64,000 bases of DNA from NCBI RefSeq assembly GCF_002494345.1, contig NZ_NXNI01000001.1:1798001-1862000 (forward strand). Reading direction: 5' to 3'. Below the pieces are notes generated by a model. The model worked only from the letters and a program-made list of their open reading frames with translations. It was not told where the DNA came from and made no database searches. Positions 17,452 through 26,061 of the stretch are shown here, piece after piece. Both the position numbers and the translations under genes were made by a program. This DNA comes from Natrinema ejinorense. GTDB lineage: Archaea > Halobacteriota > Halobacteria > Halobacteriales > Natrialbaceae. How positions within the stretch are numbered: position 1 is the first letter of the stretch; each line of letters starts with the position of its first letter.

Positions 17452-18123
17452 TTATCGACCTCCGAGCCGCAAGACGAGTCCGTTGACGAGCAAGACGAGG
17501 ACGAGCAACACCGCACCGAGTACCAGCGCCGTCTCGAACTCGCCCCGTCTCGTCTCGAACGTGATCGCGGTCGTGATCGTTCGCGTCTTCGAGGTGCCGT
17601 CGGCGTAGGCGATGTTGCCGCCGACGATCAGGACGGAGCCGACCTCGCTGACCGCGCGCCCGAACCCGGCGAGAATACCCGTAATAACGCCGTATCGGGC
17701 CTCTTTGAGCGTGATGAGGGCGACGTCCGTGCGGGTCCCGCCGATCCCGTAGGCCGCGTTCCGGACGGTGTCGTCGACGCTCTCGACGGCCGACAGCGCG
17801 ACGCCGGTGATGACCGGCGCGGCGAGGATGCACTGGGAGATGATCATCGCCTCGGGCGTATAGACGAGATTCAGCGATCCCAGCGGGCCGTTGTTCGAGA
17901 TCGCCAGCAGGACGAGTAGTCCGACGACGACGCTGGGGAACCCCATTCCCGTGTTGATGACGGCCGTGACGAGGCGCTTCCCCCGAAAGTCTGCAAAGCC
18001 AACGAGGAAGGCGATCGGCAGGCTCAACAGCGTACTCAGCGCGACGGCAGTCAGGCTGACCGTCAGCGAGACCCGGATAATACTCCGGAGATAGTTGGGT
18101 TCGACGATGGGCTCGAGTGGCAT
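17452..18123 (-). CDS. tupB: Tungstate/molybdate ABC transporter permease
   Basis: The 223-residue protein has five or six transmembrane helices and the ABC-permease EAA loop, here [20 protein letters not shown], followed by [18 protein letters not shown], the TupB/WtpB-like signature. It forms the membrane channel with TupC and receives the anion from TupA. It is short compared with ModB but normal for TupB. It lies 43 bp after tupA in the same operon. Confidence 0.9.
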   Translation of the reverse strand: MPLEPIVEPNYLRSIIRVSLTVSLTAVALSTLLSLPIAFLVGFADFRGKRLVTAVINTGMGFPSVVVGLLVLLAISNNGPLGSLNLVYTPEAMIISQCILAAPVITGVALSAVESVDDTVRNAAYGIGGTRTDVALITLKEARYGVITGILAGFGRAVSEVGSVLIVGGNIAYADGTSKTRTITTAITFETRRGEFETALVLGAVLLVLVLLVNGLVLRLGGR

Positions 18124-18166
18124 CTGGTTGTTGTCGGTTCGTGTCGATGGGTTCTGTTCGTACCGA

Positions 18167-19090
18167 TCAGTCCGCGTCGGCGTTCGACTGCCATCCTTCG
18201 GGAACGTACTGCTGGAAGTCCGGATCCTCGGACAGCGCTTCGGGATAGAACAACTGTTGGTCGTTTGCGGTGAACTCCCCGATCACCGCCTGCCCGTCGG
18301 GGCTCGTGACGAAGCCGATGTAGGCCATGGCGAGCTGGTAGTTGACGTTCGAGTGGATCTCGGGGTTGATCGCCATGATGCCGTAGGGGTTCGCGAGGAG
18401 CGACGGCCCGCCCTTGATCGGTCCCTGGAGCAGAAGCTCGAGGTCGACGTTGTCCTGCATCGAGAGATAGGTTCCGCGGTCGGCCAGCGTGTAGGCGCTC
18501 GACTCGCTTGCGACCGTCAACGTGTCTCCCATCCCGTCGCCGGTTTCCTGATACCACTCGCCGCCGGGCTCGAGGCCGGCCTCGCTCCAGATCACGCGCT
18601 CCTTGGTGTGCGTCCCGGAGTCGTCGCCGCGAGACATAAAGGTCGCCCGAGCGCTGGCGATGGCGTCGAACGCGGCGGTCGCCCCTTCGGTTTCGCTTAC
18701 GCCAGCGGGATCGTCGCTCGGACCGACGACCACGAAGTCGTTGAACATCAAATCTCGTCGGTTGACGCCGTAGCCATCTCGCATGAACTCGTCTTCCTGT
18801 GAACGGGCGTGGACGAGGATGACGTCCGCGTTGCCGTTGCGGGCGGATTCGATCGCTTTCCCCGTCCCCTGTGCGTTGGCCGCGACGGGCGTTCCGAACC
18901 GTTCCTGAAACGCCTCGTTGACCTCGTCGAGCAGCCCCGTATCGTACGTACTGGTCGTCGTCGCGAGCGCGAGTTCTTCGCCGGTAATCGACCCGTCGCC
19001 CTCCGCGTTCCGCCCTCCGAGACACCCGGAAACGGCCGCAGCGATCCCGGCCACACCCGCCCCGAGAACCTCCCGCCTTCGATATTCCAT
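18167..19090 (-). CDS. tupA: Tungstate-binding lipoprotein of the ABC transporter
   Basis: The 307-residue binding protein starts [10 protein letters not shown] with a Tat-like and lipobox signal (C23 in VSGC), so it is anchored outside. The TupA signature [10 protein letters not shown] lies at 44-53, with the later motifs [21 protein letters not shown] and [12 protein letters not shown] that line the tungstate site. TupA proteins usually prefer tungstate; molybdate binding cannot be excluded. ATG 19090 gives a clean signal; ATG 19120 would add ten residues. It is the first gene of tupABC plus the ModE-like gene. Confidence 0.92.
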   Translation of the reverse strand: MEYRRREVLGAGVAGIAAAVSGCLGGRNAEGDGSITGEELALATTTSTYDTGLLDEVNEAFQERFGTPVAANAQGTGKAIESARNGNADVILVHARSQEDEFMRDGYGVNRRDLMFNDFVVVGPSDDPAGVSETEGATAAFDAIASARATFMSRGDDSGTHTKERVIWSEAGLEPGGEWYQETGDGMGDTLTVASESSAYTLADRGTYLSMQDNVDLELLLQGPIKGGPSLLANPYGIMAINPEIHSNVNYQLAMAYIGFVTSPDGQAVIGEFTANDQQLFYPEALSEDPDFQQYVPEGWQSNADAD

Positions 19091-19110
19091 ATACGGAATA
19101 ACGATGGAAT
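19084..19110. promoter_or_regulatory. Operator-like inverted repeat before tupA
   Basis: ATTCCAT (19084-19090) and ATGGAAT (19104-19110) are a perfect 7-bp inverted repeat with a 13-bp spacer that holds one more GGAATA. On the minus strand a TATA-like TTTATGATA lies just upstream (about 19123-19115). The repeat overlaps the likely start of transcription and the tupA start codon, a suitable site for the ModE-like regulator. Confidence 0.5.
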
Positions 19111-19202
19111 ACGGTATCATAAACGTACCGCTCGAGGAACCCGTCGGTGGTTACGGATCGCTCTCGAGGACTTACTGCGGGCGAACGCGTAACGATATCC
19201 GG

Positions 19203-19661
19203 TTACGCCGCCACCGCGACCACGACGTTCTGGACGTACCGCATACTCGTCGCGATCGCCATGATCCCGTCCATCAGCGCCTGCTGGGTGGCACCGTCGG
19301 GATAGATCCGATACTCCACCTGTACCGTCTCCGCCTCGCGCAACTGGCAGGACGCGCCGTCCTCGTCGAGGAACGTGTAGAACCCCGGCGTCGCCGCCAG
19401 CATCGGTCCGACGTACTCGAGTAACTCGCCGCGTCGCTGATCGTCGCGAAGCAGGTTCCTGGCTCGTTCGGTGTCGAACCCGCTTTGGCCGACGATTCGA
19501 ACCGGCCCGAACTCGTCTTCCTTGATGACGTGGACCGGAAGCTGTGAGAGTTCGACCTGGAAGTTGAACTCGGTATCCTCGCCGGCGTGGGAAGTCACGT
19601 TCCGGATCGCCGTATCGTCCAGCCAGTGACGGACCTGCGTCTCGCTGATGTGTCTCGCCAT
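19203..19661 (-). CDS. DUF2299-like archaeal protein
   Basis: The 152-residue acidic protein has alternating beta strands and helices with a RIYPDGATQQALMDGIMAIATS motif near the C-terminus. That motif and the VHVIKEDEFGPVRIVGQ strand match what I recall of archaeal DUF2299. Function is unknown; the fold resembles two-layer chaperone-like or YbjN-like domains. The start ATG 19661 is the first Met. It lies between tupA and the acidic four-gene operon, with 98 bp to the latter. Confidence 0.65.
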   Translation of the reverse strand: MARHISETQVRHWLDDTAIRNVTSHAGEDTEFNFQVELSQLPVHVIKEDEFGPVRIVGQSGFDTERARNLLRDDQRRGELLEYVGPMLAATPGFYTFLDEDGASCQLREAETVQVEYRIYPDGATQQALMDGIMAIATSMRYVQNVVVAVAA

Positions 19662-19759
19662 ACACGACTCGCCGACGAGGGTCTGGATAAGGCTTCAGCG
19701 GGCGATGGCCTGTCCGCGGTTCCGGCTGCTTCAGCCTCGCTCGAGACCGAACCGATCCG

Positions 19760-20575
19760 CTAGCCGTGCTTGTCCGGCATCGTCGAGTGACGCGTGACCC
19801 CATGCATGTCCGCCCGCTCGGACGGGGGTGGTGGCATCGTCGAATGGCGGCTCGGACCGCCCGACGTTCCGCGAGTCCGGTCGCCGCCGAGCCCCGATCC
19901 GAGAACTCCCTCGTCTTCCTCTTCGTCCGCCGTTTCTGCCTCGTCAGCCGCTTCTTCGGTACCACCCTCGTCCCCGGACCCGGCGTCGGCAGCCGTCTCG
20001 TCGGCCGCCGACGCGTCGCTGCGGGCGGGTCCCTCACTCGCGGAGTCGAGTCGCTCTCTGAGTTGCGCCACATCGTCGCCGAATTGCTCGAACGAGGACC
20101 GCATCGACGATCGGAGTCGATCCCCGAGGTCGTCGGACGTCTCCTCCGCCGTGTCGCCTCCGGATGCCTCCGTGTCCGCGTCCGTCCTCGCGGATTCCTC
20201 CCGGTCACCGATCGTCTCCCGAAGGCCGTCGGCGGTCGCTTCGAGATCACGTTCGTCCGCTCGGTCGGCGAGTTTCGCGAGGTGGAGCAACCGCTGCAGG
20301 TCCTCGAGGTTCTCCTGGTCGCCCCGTGCGATGGCCTCCGGAATCGACTTCGGTTCGGTTCCGTCCGCGAGCGTGTCCAGCCCCACCGCCGCGAGCAGGT
20401 CGGCGGGGTCGGCGGTCTCGAGTAGCTCGTTCGCTTCCTCGGCGGTCTCGAGCAGGGTCATTTTGGGGGACTCGTCCTCGCCAGCCGAGTCGTCGTCGGC
20501 GACGACCGAGTGGCTCGACGCGGCGGCCCGGTTCAATACCTCGTCCACTCGATCCCGTAGTCGTGAGTCGTTCAT
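19760..20575 (-). CDS. Acidic protein of the glycine-zipper operon, gene 4
   Basis: The 271-residue protein is not of a family I know. Residues 1-110 are helical (LLETAEEANELLETADPADLLAAVGL), including LEDLQRLLHLAKLAD. Residues about 120-225 are an Asp/Glu/Ala/Ser-rich low-complexity tract. The C-terminus is different: it carries two copies of RHSTMP (about 246-251 and 262-267) separated by PPPPSERADMHGVT, a possible short linear motif. No signal peptide is seen. It is the last gene of the run, 69 bp after the SAP-like gene. ATG 20575 is chosen because the eight residues upstream of it look unrelated. Confidence 0.7.
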   Translation of the reverse strand: MNDSRLRDRVDEVLNRAAASSHSVVADDDSAGEDESPKMTLLETAEEANELLETADPADLLAAVGLDTLADGTEPKSIPEAIARGDQENLEDLQRLLHLAKLADRADERDLEATADGLRETIGDREESARTDADTEASGGDTAEETSDDLGDRLRSSMRSSFEQFGDDVAQLRERLDSASEGPARSDASAADETAADAGSGDEGGTEEAADEAETADEEEDEGVLGSGLGGDRTRGTSGGPSRHSTMPPPPSERADMHGVTRHSTMPDKHG

Positions 20576-20644
20576 AGTTGTCTCCTGGTATGACCGCACG
20601 GCGTCGGTCCCGCGATCCGTGATGGGGAGAGACGTGTCGGTCGA

Positions 20645-21415
20645 CTACTCGGCTGTTGCCTCCGCTTCTGACCCCGAGTCGTCGTCGCTCTCCTCGTCGA
20701 TCACTGCCCCGATGATTGCGTCGGTCATCTCCTCCCGGCTGAGGTTCGCCTTCACGCCGACGTCCTTCGCGACCGACTGCAAGTCGCTGTAGGACATCAC
20801 CCCGAGGAAGTCCTCGAGGGTGTCCGTCCTGAGGTCCTCGAGGTCATCCATCGACGGCTCCGCCTCGGGCTCGTCGGGCGTCTCGGCTTCGTCGGACGCC
20901 TCGGCTTCCGTCGCTTCCTGCTCGGCCGCAGCCGTCTCGTCTTCACCGTCGGCGTCGCTCTCGGACACGTCCTCCTCGGGTGCCGCCTGCGCATCGCTCT
21001 CCGACTCGTCTTCGGCAGGCTCGTCACGTCCGTCGCCGCCGATGCTATCGAGAAGTCCCTCGACGCTGCTGCCGTCGGTCACACTCCTGGCTACCGACTC
21101 GAGCGAATCGCGGCCCGTGATCTCCGAGATCGAGTCCCCGAGAGCGTCCCGAATCGCCGCCGATAATTCGGTTCTGATCTCGCCGAGTCCTTTCCCCTCG
21201 TCGACGCCTTCGGCGATCGTCTCGTGGACTTCTCGGCCGACCGCCGCCCCGACCTCGCGGCCGAACTGTTCGCCGAACTGTCGACCGACCGCTGCGCCGA
21301 CCTCGCCGCCGTCGATGCTGTCTTCGATGGGGCCGTCGCCGAGCATATCGGCGACATCGAGTTGATTGCTCACCTCGTTGGCCACCATCCCCTTCAGTCC
21401 GGATCCGTCACTCAC
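20645..21415 (-). CDS. Acidic glycine-zipper protein with SAP-like C-terminus, gene 3
   Basis: The 256-residue protein is read from GTG 21415. Gly occurs at 36, 40, 44, 48, 52, 56 and 60, a perfect i+4 glycine zipper (GEVGAAVGRQFGEQFGREVG), a pattern that packs helices tightly and can insert in membranes. Amphipathic helices follow (70-120). An acidic Glu/Asp/Ala tract (about 130-195) leads to a compact C-terminal helical module (LEDFLGVMSYSDLQSVAKDVG...SREEMTDAIIGAV) resembling SAP or Rho-N domains that bind nucleic acid. Function unknown. It lies 53 bp after gene 2. Confidence 0.7.
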   Translation of the reverse strand: MSDGSGLKGMVANEVSNQLDVADMLGDGPIEDSIDGGEVGAAVGRQFGEQFGREVGAAVGREVHETIAEGVDEGKGLGEIRTELSAAIRDALGDSISEITGRDSLESVARSVTDGSSVEGLLDSIGGDGRDEPAEDESESDAQAAPEEDVSESDADGEDETAAAEQEATEAEASDEAETPDEPEAEPSMDDLEDLRTDTLEDFLGVMSYSDLQSVAKDVGVKANLSREEMTDAIIGAVIDEESDDDSGSEAEATAE

Positions 21416-21468
21416 GGCGACCACCTCGAGCCGGGCCGTCGAGCGGGAGCGTGTGCTGCATCACGGTG

Positions 21469-21906
21469 TTACTCCTCGGCTTCGGTCGCCTGCTCCGATT
21501 CCTCGTCCGCCGATTCCTCGTCCGCCGATGCCTCGCCTTCCTCGCCCGATTCGGAATCGTCTTGGGCCTCGTCTTCGCCGCTCTCGTCGTCCGCTTCGGT
21601 CTCGGGCTCGTCCGCTTCCTCACCCTCCGCAGCCGTTTCCTCGCTTTCCTCGGCGGCCTCCTCGCCTTCCTCCTCGTCGCCGGAACTGAGCAGTTCGTCG
21701 ACGACCATGTTCCCGATCGTTCGTCCGAGGGATTCGCCGATCGCTCGCCCGAGGATCGCGCCGATCTGTCCGCCAAGCGCTTCCCCGAGCGGCTTGTCCC
21801 CGTCGATCTCGTCCTCCCACTGGGTCCCCTCGACCAGTTCGTCGACGTCGACGTTTTCGGTGATCTTCTCGGTATCGATCCGCTGTGTGATTGAATCGTC
21901 GCTCAT
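21469..21906 (-). CDS. Acidic glycine-zipper protein, gene 2
   Basis: The 145-residue protein starts MSDDSITQRIDTEKITENVD. Gly at 41, 45, 49, 53, 57, 61 and 65 forms a seven-step i+4 glycine zipper (GEALGGQIGAILGRAIGESL), the same design as in the neighbouring gene. From residue 76 onward the chain is almost wholly Glu, Asp, Ser and Ala. No family is recognised. ATG 21906 overlaps the stop of gene 1 (ATGA), a sign of translational coupling. The zipper could form a membrane-bound or self-assembling helix bundle with an acidic brush; this is inference. Confidence 0.72.
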   Translation of the reverse strand: MSDDSITQRIDTEKITENVDVDELVEGTQWEDEIDGDKPLGEALGGQIGAILGRAIGESLGRTIGNMVVDELLSSGDEEEGEEAAEESEETAAEGEEADEPETEADDESGEDEAQDDSESGEEGEASADEESADEESEQATEAEE

Positions 21907-22856
21907 GATGATGCTTCCGCCTGTGACGGCTCCGCCTGTCCGCCGGCCTCTTCCTCACGCTCCGGCTCGAGTCGTTCGATTAGCTGTTCGATTACTTCGC
22001 TGACGATCATCGCCACGATCTCCTCGGTCGGGAAGCTGGGAACGAGCCCGGACAGCTTCTCTCTGAGCCAGCTGGCCGCCCTGGAGATGCGACCCGGCGT
22101 CTCGTCGCCCTCGCTCGGTTCCGCTTCCTCGTCGTCGGCTGCTGGTTCCGCTTCCTCGGCGTCCGGTTCGTCAGTCTCCGCCGGTTCGCCAGCGCCACCG
22201 CCAACGAGTCCACTGAGCCACTCCCCGGGCTTGCTGAGTGCGCTATTGAGCCACTCTCTGGGCTTGCCAAGTACGTTGCTGAGCAGCTCTTTTGGCTTGC
22301 TAACCAGGGAACTGAGCAGCTCTTTTGGTTTGCCCAGTAGCGACTGGACCTTGTCAAGCAGGGCGCCGGGGCCGTCGAGAAGTCCCGTGACTGCCGATAG
22401 CAGGTTCCCGAGCAGGTTGTTCCCGCCGGGTCGCGCCGAGACGTCGAGCGTGACCGGATTCAGGTTCACCTCGAGGCCGAGCAGATCCAGGAAGAGGCCG
22501 TCGAGGTCGAGGTGGAGGACGCCGGCCGTTTCGTCGTCCTGGTAGACATCGTCGGCGTCTTCGACGTGGTACTCGTCTTCTTCCTCGTCGTCGGTGTCCT
22601 CCCCGTCCGTTTCAGCTTCTTCTTCGCCCTCCTCCTCGGCTTCCGTTTCGTCTTCTCCTTCCGTGGTCCCGGTTTCTTCCTCGGTCTCTTCTTTTTCGTC
22701 CTCGTCTTCGCTTTCGACTGCGCCTTCGGATTCGTCTTCCCCTCCCTGGGTCTCCTCGCTTTCGGCAGTGTCCGCCTCCCCTTCCTCGGCGTCGGCTTCC
22801 GCTTCCTCGGGCTGGTCGCCGGACTCCTCCATCCCCGCCTGTCCGCCGTCGGTCAT
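21903..22856 (-). CDS. Acidic protein with 11-residue amphipathic repeats, gene 1
   Basis: The 317-residue protein has an acidic N-terminal tract (9-110). Next comes a leucine-rich segment with LHLDLDGLFLDLLGLEVNL and RPGGNNLLGNLL (113-160). Four 11-residue repeats with consensus LSxxLxKPxEL/W span 170-213. A second acidic linker follows, then a helical tail (SWLREKLSGL, IVAMIVSEVIEQLIERL). I place the start at ATG 22856 because the 39 residues before it (to ATG 22973) are Arg-rich and unlike the rest. It heads the four-gene run; no signal peptide is seen. Regular 11-residue repeats are typical of helices that lie on lipid surfaces or granules. Confidence 0.72.
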   Translation of the reverse strand: MTDGGQAGMEESGDQPEEAEADAEEGEADTAESEETQGGEDESEGAVESEDEDEKEETEEETGTTEGEDETEAEEEGEEEAETDGEDTDDEEEDEYHVEDADDVYQDDETAGVLHLDLDGLFLDLLGLEVNLNPVTLDVSARPGGNNLLGNLLSAVTGLLDGPGALLDKVQSLLGKPKELLSSLVSKPKELLSNVLGKPREWLNSALSKPGEWLSGLVGGGAGEPAETDEPDAEEAEPAADDEEAEPSEGDETPGRISRAASWLREKLSGLVPSFPTEEIVAMIVSEVIEQLIERLEPEREEEAGGQAEPSQAEASS

Positions 22857-23081
22857 CACCCGGCATGGCGGTCCCGTCGTCCGCTCAGTTTCGTCGAGAC
22901 GGCTCGAGGAGCGTTCGACCCGCCCGGGATCGGAACGCACCTCGCGACCGTCGCGTGCAGAACTCTCGGTCATTATACGGGAGAGCGGACGCTCGTGAGC
23001 GTTGTGGGGGTTGGCCTTGCGTATGCGACTAGTCAACAGTATCGCCGTGGACCCATCCGAGAAACCGACCGATCGACGGCG

Positions 23082-24383
23082 CTACTCGAGCGAGCCGACC
23101 CAGACTGCGTACTCGCCGCGCGTCTCGCCCTCGTCGTGGTATGCGACGGGTTCCTCGATGGCTGCGACCGTTCCGCCCTCGACAGCGGCCGCGGTCGCGA
23201 TTCCGTCGAGATGCTCGGTGGCGCTCGCGCCGGACTCGAGGTCGAACCAGCGGACGGCGTGGGTGTCCGGGTCGCGAACGCGGAAGTTCTGGGCGCAGGG
23301 AGCGACGAGTCGCCCGCCGTCGGCGGCGAGGCCGTGGACGAAGCCGCGAACCTCGTCGTCCCACAGGAGGGCACCGTCGGCGTCGAACGCGGCGACCCGG
23401 TGTTCGTGCGGATGTCGACGCTCCGTCTCGCGGCTCTCGATCGCGTAGGTGTTGCCGGTCACGAACGCCACACGACCGTCGTTCGCGTAGGCGTGGTTCG
23501 GGTAGGCGTACAGCGTCTCGTCCTCGAGTTCGGTCTCGACTGCGAGGTCGACGCGCCAGCGCTCGGCACCGCCGGGACCCAACAGGTAGCCGCGTTTGTC
23601 GCCGTGACTCGAGACGGCGATCGACTTCCCGTCGAAGGAGACGTCGCCGACGCGGCGGTCGCCTTCCGTTCCGGGATCCCAGTTCCACAGGGTGTCGCCC
23701 GACTCGGCCTCGAGAACGACGAGCCCGGTGTCGTGATCACCCATACAGCGGTTGTAGCCCACGGCGAGGCGCTCGCCGTCGTCGTCGAGGTCGAGCGCGA
23801 TCGGCGACGCGTCGGTCTCGTCGGTCCACCGGACCGACCCGTCGGGATCGAACGCGTAGACAGTGCTGTGCCACCGTCGGGTTTCACCGTCGCGCTCGTA
23901 GCGTCGCGCAGCGGCGTAGAGCCGCTCGTTGCCGTCGGCGTCGGTGCCGGTCTCGAGGGAGACGACATAGGGCAAGTAGAAGACGGTGTCTTTGACCGCC
24001 TCGCCGATGTCGTCGGCGGTGTCGTACCGCCAGCGCCGATCGCCCGTCGCGGCGTCGTAGGCCGCGATCGCCCCGGTATCGCCCCGGCCGGCGACGACGA
24101 CCGTGCCGCCGCGCTCGTCTCCGTCAGCCACGCTCCCCTCCAGCGACGCGATCCCGACCGCGTGATCCGGATGCTCGACCGTCCACCGGACCTCGAGCGA
24201 GTCGGCATCGCGGGCGGTGACGGTCCCGTCCCACTCGCCGGTCACGACGAGATTTCCGGACGCCGCCACCTCGACCGCGGATCGGGTCCACATATGGCGG
24301 CTCCGGGCCGTCTCGATCTCGCCGAGCGGGACCGACCGGAACTCGAGGGACCGGTCGCGTTCGGTATCGGCAGTGTCGGCCAT
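23082..24383 (-). CDS. Beta-propeller protein of the cobalamin operon (PQQ/WD-like)
   Basis: The 433-residue protein contains about seven repeats of the PQQ/BamB propeller type, each with a GxxxAxDAxxGxxxW-like core (for example AIAAYDAATGDRRWRYD, LVVLEAESGDTLWNWD). There is no signal peptide, so it is probably cytoplasmic. It may be a scaffold for the corrin enzymes; no enzyme motif is present. It ends the cbi operon, 2 bp after the DUF3209 gene, and its co-transcription is the only clue to function. Confidence 0.8.
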   Translation of the reverse strand: MADTADTERDRSLEFRSVPLGEIETARSRHMWTRSAVEVAASGNLVVTGEWDGTVTARDADSLEVRWTVEHPDHAVGIASLEGSVADGDERGGTVVVAGRGDTGAIAAYDAATGDRRWRYDTADDIGEAVKDTVFYLPYVVSLETGTDADGNERLYAAARRYERDGETRRWHSTVYAFDPDGSVRWTDETDASPIALDLDDDGERLAVGYNRCMGDHDTGLVVLEAESGDTLWNWDPGTEGDRRVGDVSFDGKSIAVSSHGDKRGYLLGPGGAERWRVDLAVETELEDETLYAYPNHAYANDGRVAFVTGNTYAIESRETERRHPHEHRVAAFDADGALLWDDEVRGFVHGLAADGGRLVAPCAQNFRVRDPDTHAVRWFDLESGASATEHLDGIATAAAVEGGTVAAIEEPVAYHDEGETRGEYAVWVGSLE

Positions 24384-24385
24384 GA

Positions 24386-24757
24386 TTACTCCTCTACGGG
24401 GAACGTCTCGTGGAGGGTGTCGTGGGCGTCGCCGAGCCCGTCGACGATGCTCTCGCCTTGCGCACTCAATCGCTGGACCGCTCGCTCGGCGTCACGGACC
24501 GCCAGCAGCCGCCCCCGCGTGTAGTCGTACTCGGGGTCGTCGCTGTCCATCGCGGCGACCTCCTCTTCGAGGTCGACCAGCGCCGCGTCGAGATGGCGCT
24601 CGATCGCCGCGAGGCTGTCGGCCTCCGCGAGGCCCTTGATGGGGCCGTCGAGATGGCCCTCGAGTTCTTTCTCCGCGTGATCGCGGGTGCTGTCGTCCCC
24701 GACGCCGAGGACGGTCATCAATCCGAGTCGTAGCGCTTCGATTTCGTAGCAGCTCAT
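24386..24757 (-). CDS. DUF3209 protein of the cobalamin operon
   Basis: The 123-residue acidic helical protein begins MSCYEIEALRLGLM and has conserved pairs of Glu and Asp along four helices. It matches DUF3209, a family I associate with haloarchaeal cobalamin gene clusters. Its biochemical role is not known. ATG 24757 is chosen; longer upstream frames are arginine-rich shadows. It lies 41 bp after cbiX and 2 bp before the propeller gene. Confidence 0.8.
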   Translation of the reverse strand: MSCYEIEALRLGLMTVLGVGDDSTRDHAEKELEGHLDGPIKGLAEADSLAAIERHLDAALVDLEEEVAAMDSDDPEYDYTRGRLLAVRDAERAVQRLSAQGESIVDGLGDAHDTLHETFPVEE

Positions 24758-24798
24758 GGGTGGATAGTGATTTTCGCGTGCGTGTGTTTCGAACGGCG

Positions 24799-26031
24799 TT
24801 ACAGCGTCTGATCGACGAGTTCGCTGACGATACGGTCGCGATCGAGGTGGTCGCCGACGATCCGTTCCGCGTCGTCGTCCTCGACGCCGCCGTACCAGAC
24901 CCCATCGGGGTAGACCGCGACCATCGGCCCGTCGCCACAGCGACCCAGACAGGACGACCGCGTGATGCGGGCATCGCAGTGCTCGGAGTCCCGCACCTCC
25001 TGGCGCAGGCGCTCGAGGACCGCCGGCGACCCCATCTTGGCGCAGGTCTGGTTGGTACAGACCGCGACGTGCTTTTCCGGCGCGTCGTGGCTGTCGGGTT
25101 CCTCGTCGATGTCGTCGCGGTCGGCGTGGGCCTCCTGGTGGGCCAGCGCGCGGAGCATGGCCCGCGCGCCGCCGACGTCTTCCTCGTAGCCCTCGAGGTC
25201 GACTTTGTACTTGCACGTGTCACAGGACATCTCGACGCTCTCGGTCCGCGCCTCTTCCCAGCGGTCGGCGAAGACGTCGAGCAGTCGGGAGTCGGTCCCG
25301 AGCGGATCCCCGGCCAGCGCGTCGACGTACGGATACTCGTCGTCGAATTCGGCCGTCCAGTCTCGAACCCGCTGGGTGAGGACGCCGTCGCCGAGCATGT
25401 ACGGCAGGACGACGACCGCGTCGGGGCGGTGCTTCGAGAGCCCGTGTAAGGTGTCTTCGAGCGTCGGCTCCGTGACGCCGATAAAGGAAGCCTCGACGCG
25501 GTCGAACTCGCGACCCTCGAACAGCAGGCGGGCCAGCTTGTGCACGTCGCCGTTGGCGTCCGGGTCGCTCGAGCCGCGGCCACAGACCACGACCGCGACC
25601 TCATCGGCCTCGCGGTCGACGCCCAGTTCGCGCTCGATGGCTGCGGCGCGGTCGTCGAGCAACTCGAGGATCGCCGGGTGGACACCGAGGTGTGCGCCGT
25701 TGTTGATCTCGAGGTCGTGCTCGACGCGGGCCTGCTCGATGGCGAGTGGCACGTCGTTCTTGACGTGGCTCGCGGCGAACAGCGAACAGTGGACGACCGT
25801 TACCTGCGAGGTGACGGGTGCGAGCTGGGCGAACGCCTCGTCGATCGCCGGCTCCGCGAGCTCGAGGAACGCGGCGTCGACGGGGATCCCCAGCCGCGAC
25901 TCGAGGTCGGCGGCCAGTTCGCGGACCTGTTCGTTGGACTTCTCGCGCCGGGAGCCGTGGCCGATCAGGAGGACGGCCTCGTCGTCGAACCCGGCTGTAG
26001 ATGCGTGTATTGTCTGGTCGGGTGTGCTCAT
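24799..26031 (-). CDS. cbiX: Sirohydrochlorin cobaltochelatase fused to a 2Fe-2S ferredoxin domain
   Basis: The 410-residue protein joins two CbiX chelatase lobes to a thioredoxin-like [2Fe-2S] domain. The first lobe has LLIGHGSRREKSN, the second VVVCGRGSSDPDANGDVHKL. Residues about 310-400 hold the ferredoxin with CTNQTC and CLGRCGDGPM as cluster ligands. A CDTCKY motif (about 270) adds two more cysteines between the parts. CbiX inserts cobalt into sirohydrochlorin to start corrin assembly. The attached Fe-S domain may deliver electrons or sense redox state; this is inference. It is an early-pathway gene of the cbi operon. Confidence 0.9.
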   Translation of the reverse strand: MSTPDQTIHASTAGFDDEAVLLIGHGSRREKSNEQVRELAADLESRLGIPVDAAFLELAEPAIDEAFAQLAPVTSQVTVVHCSLFAASHVKNDVPLAIEQARVEHDLEINNGAHLGVHPAILELLDDRAAAIERELGVDREADEVAVVVCGRGSSDPDANGDVHKLARLLFEGREFDRVEASFIGVTEPTLEDTLHGLSKHRPDAVVVLPYMLGDGVLTQRVRDWTAEFDDEYPYVDALAGDPLGTDSRLLDVFADRWEEARTESVEMSCDTCKYKVDLEGYEEDVGGARAMLRALAHQEAHADRDDIDEEPDSHDAPEKHVAVCTNQTCAKMGSPAVLERLRQEVRDSEHCDARITRSSCLGRCGDGPMVAVYPDGVWYGGVEDDDAERIVGDHLDRDRIVSELVDQTL

Positions 26032-26061
26032 CAGTATCGGATGTCTCGATCGTTCAGCTGG

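Noticed and set aside
21366-22545. Plus-strand Ser-rich frames over the acidic operon
   Set aside because: They are the antisense of Asp/Glu-rich coding (Ser/Arg/Pro-rich translations) and have no initiation context.
24386-25216. Longer start for the DUF3209 protein
   Set aside because: The upstream residues are Arg/Pro-rich and antisense-like; MSCYE at 24757 is the family start.
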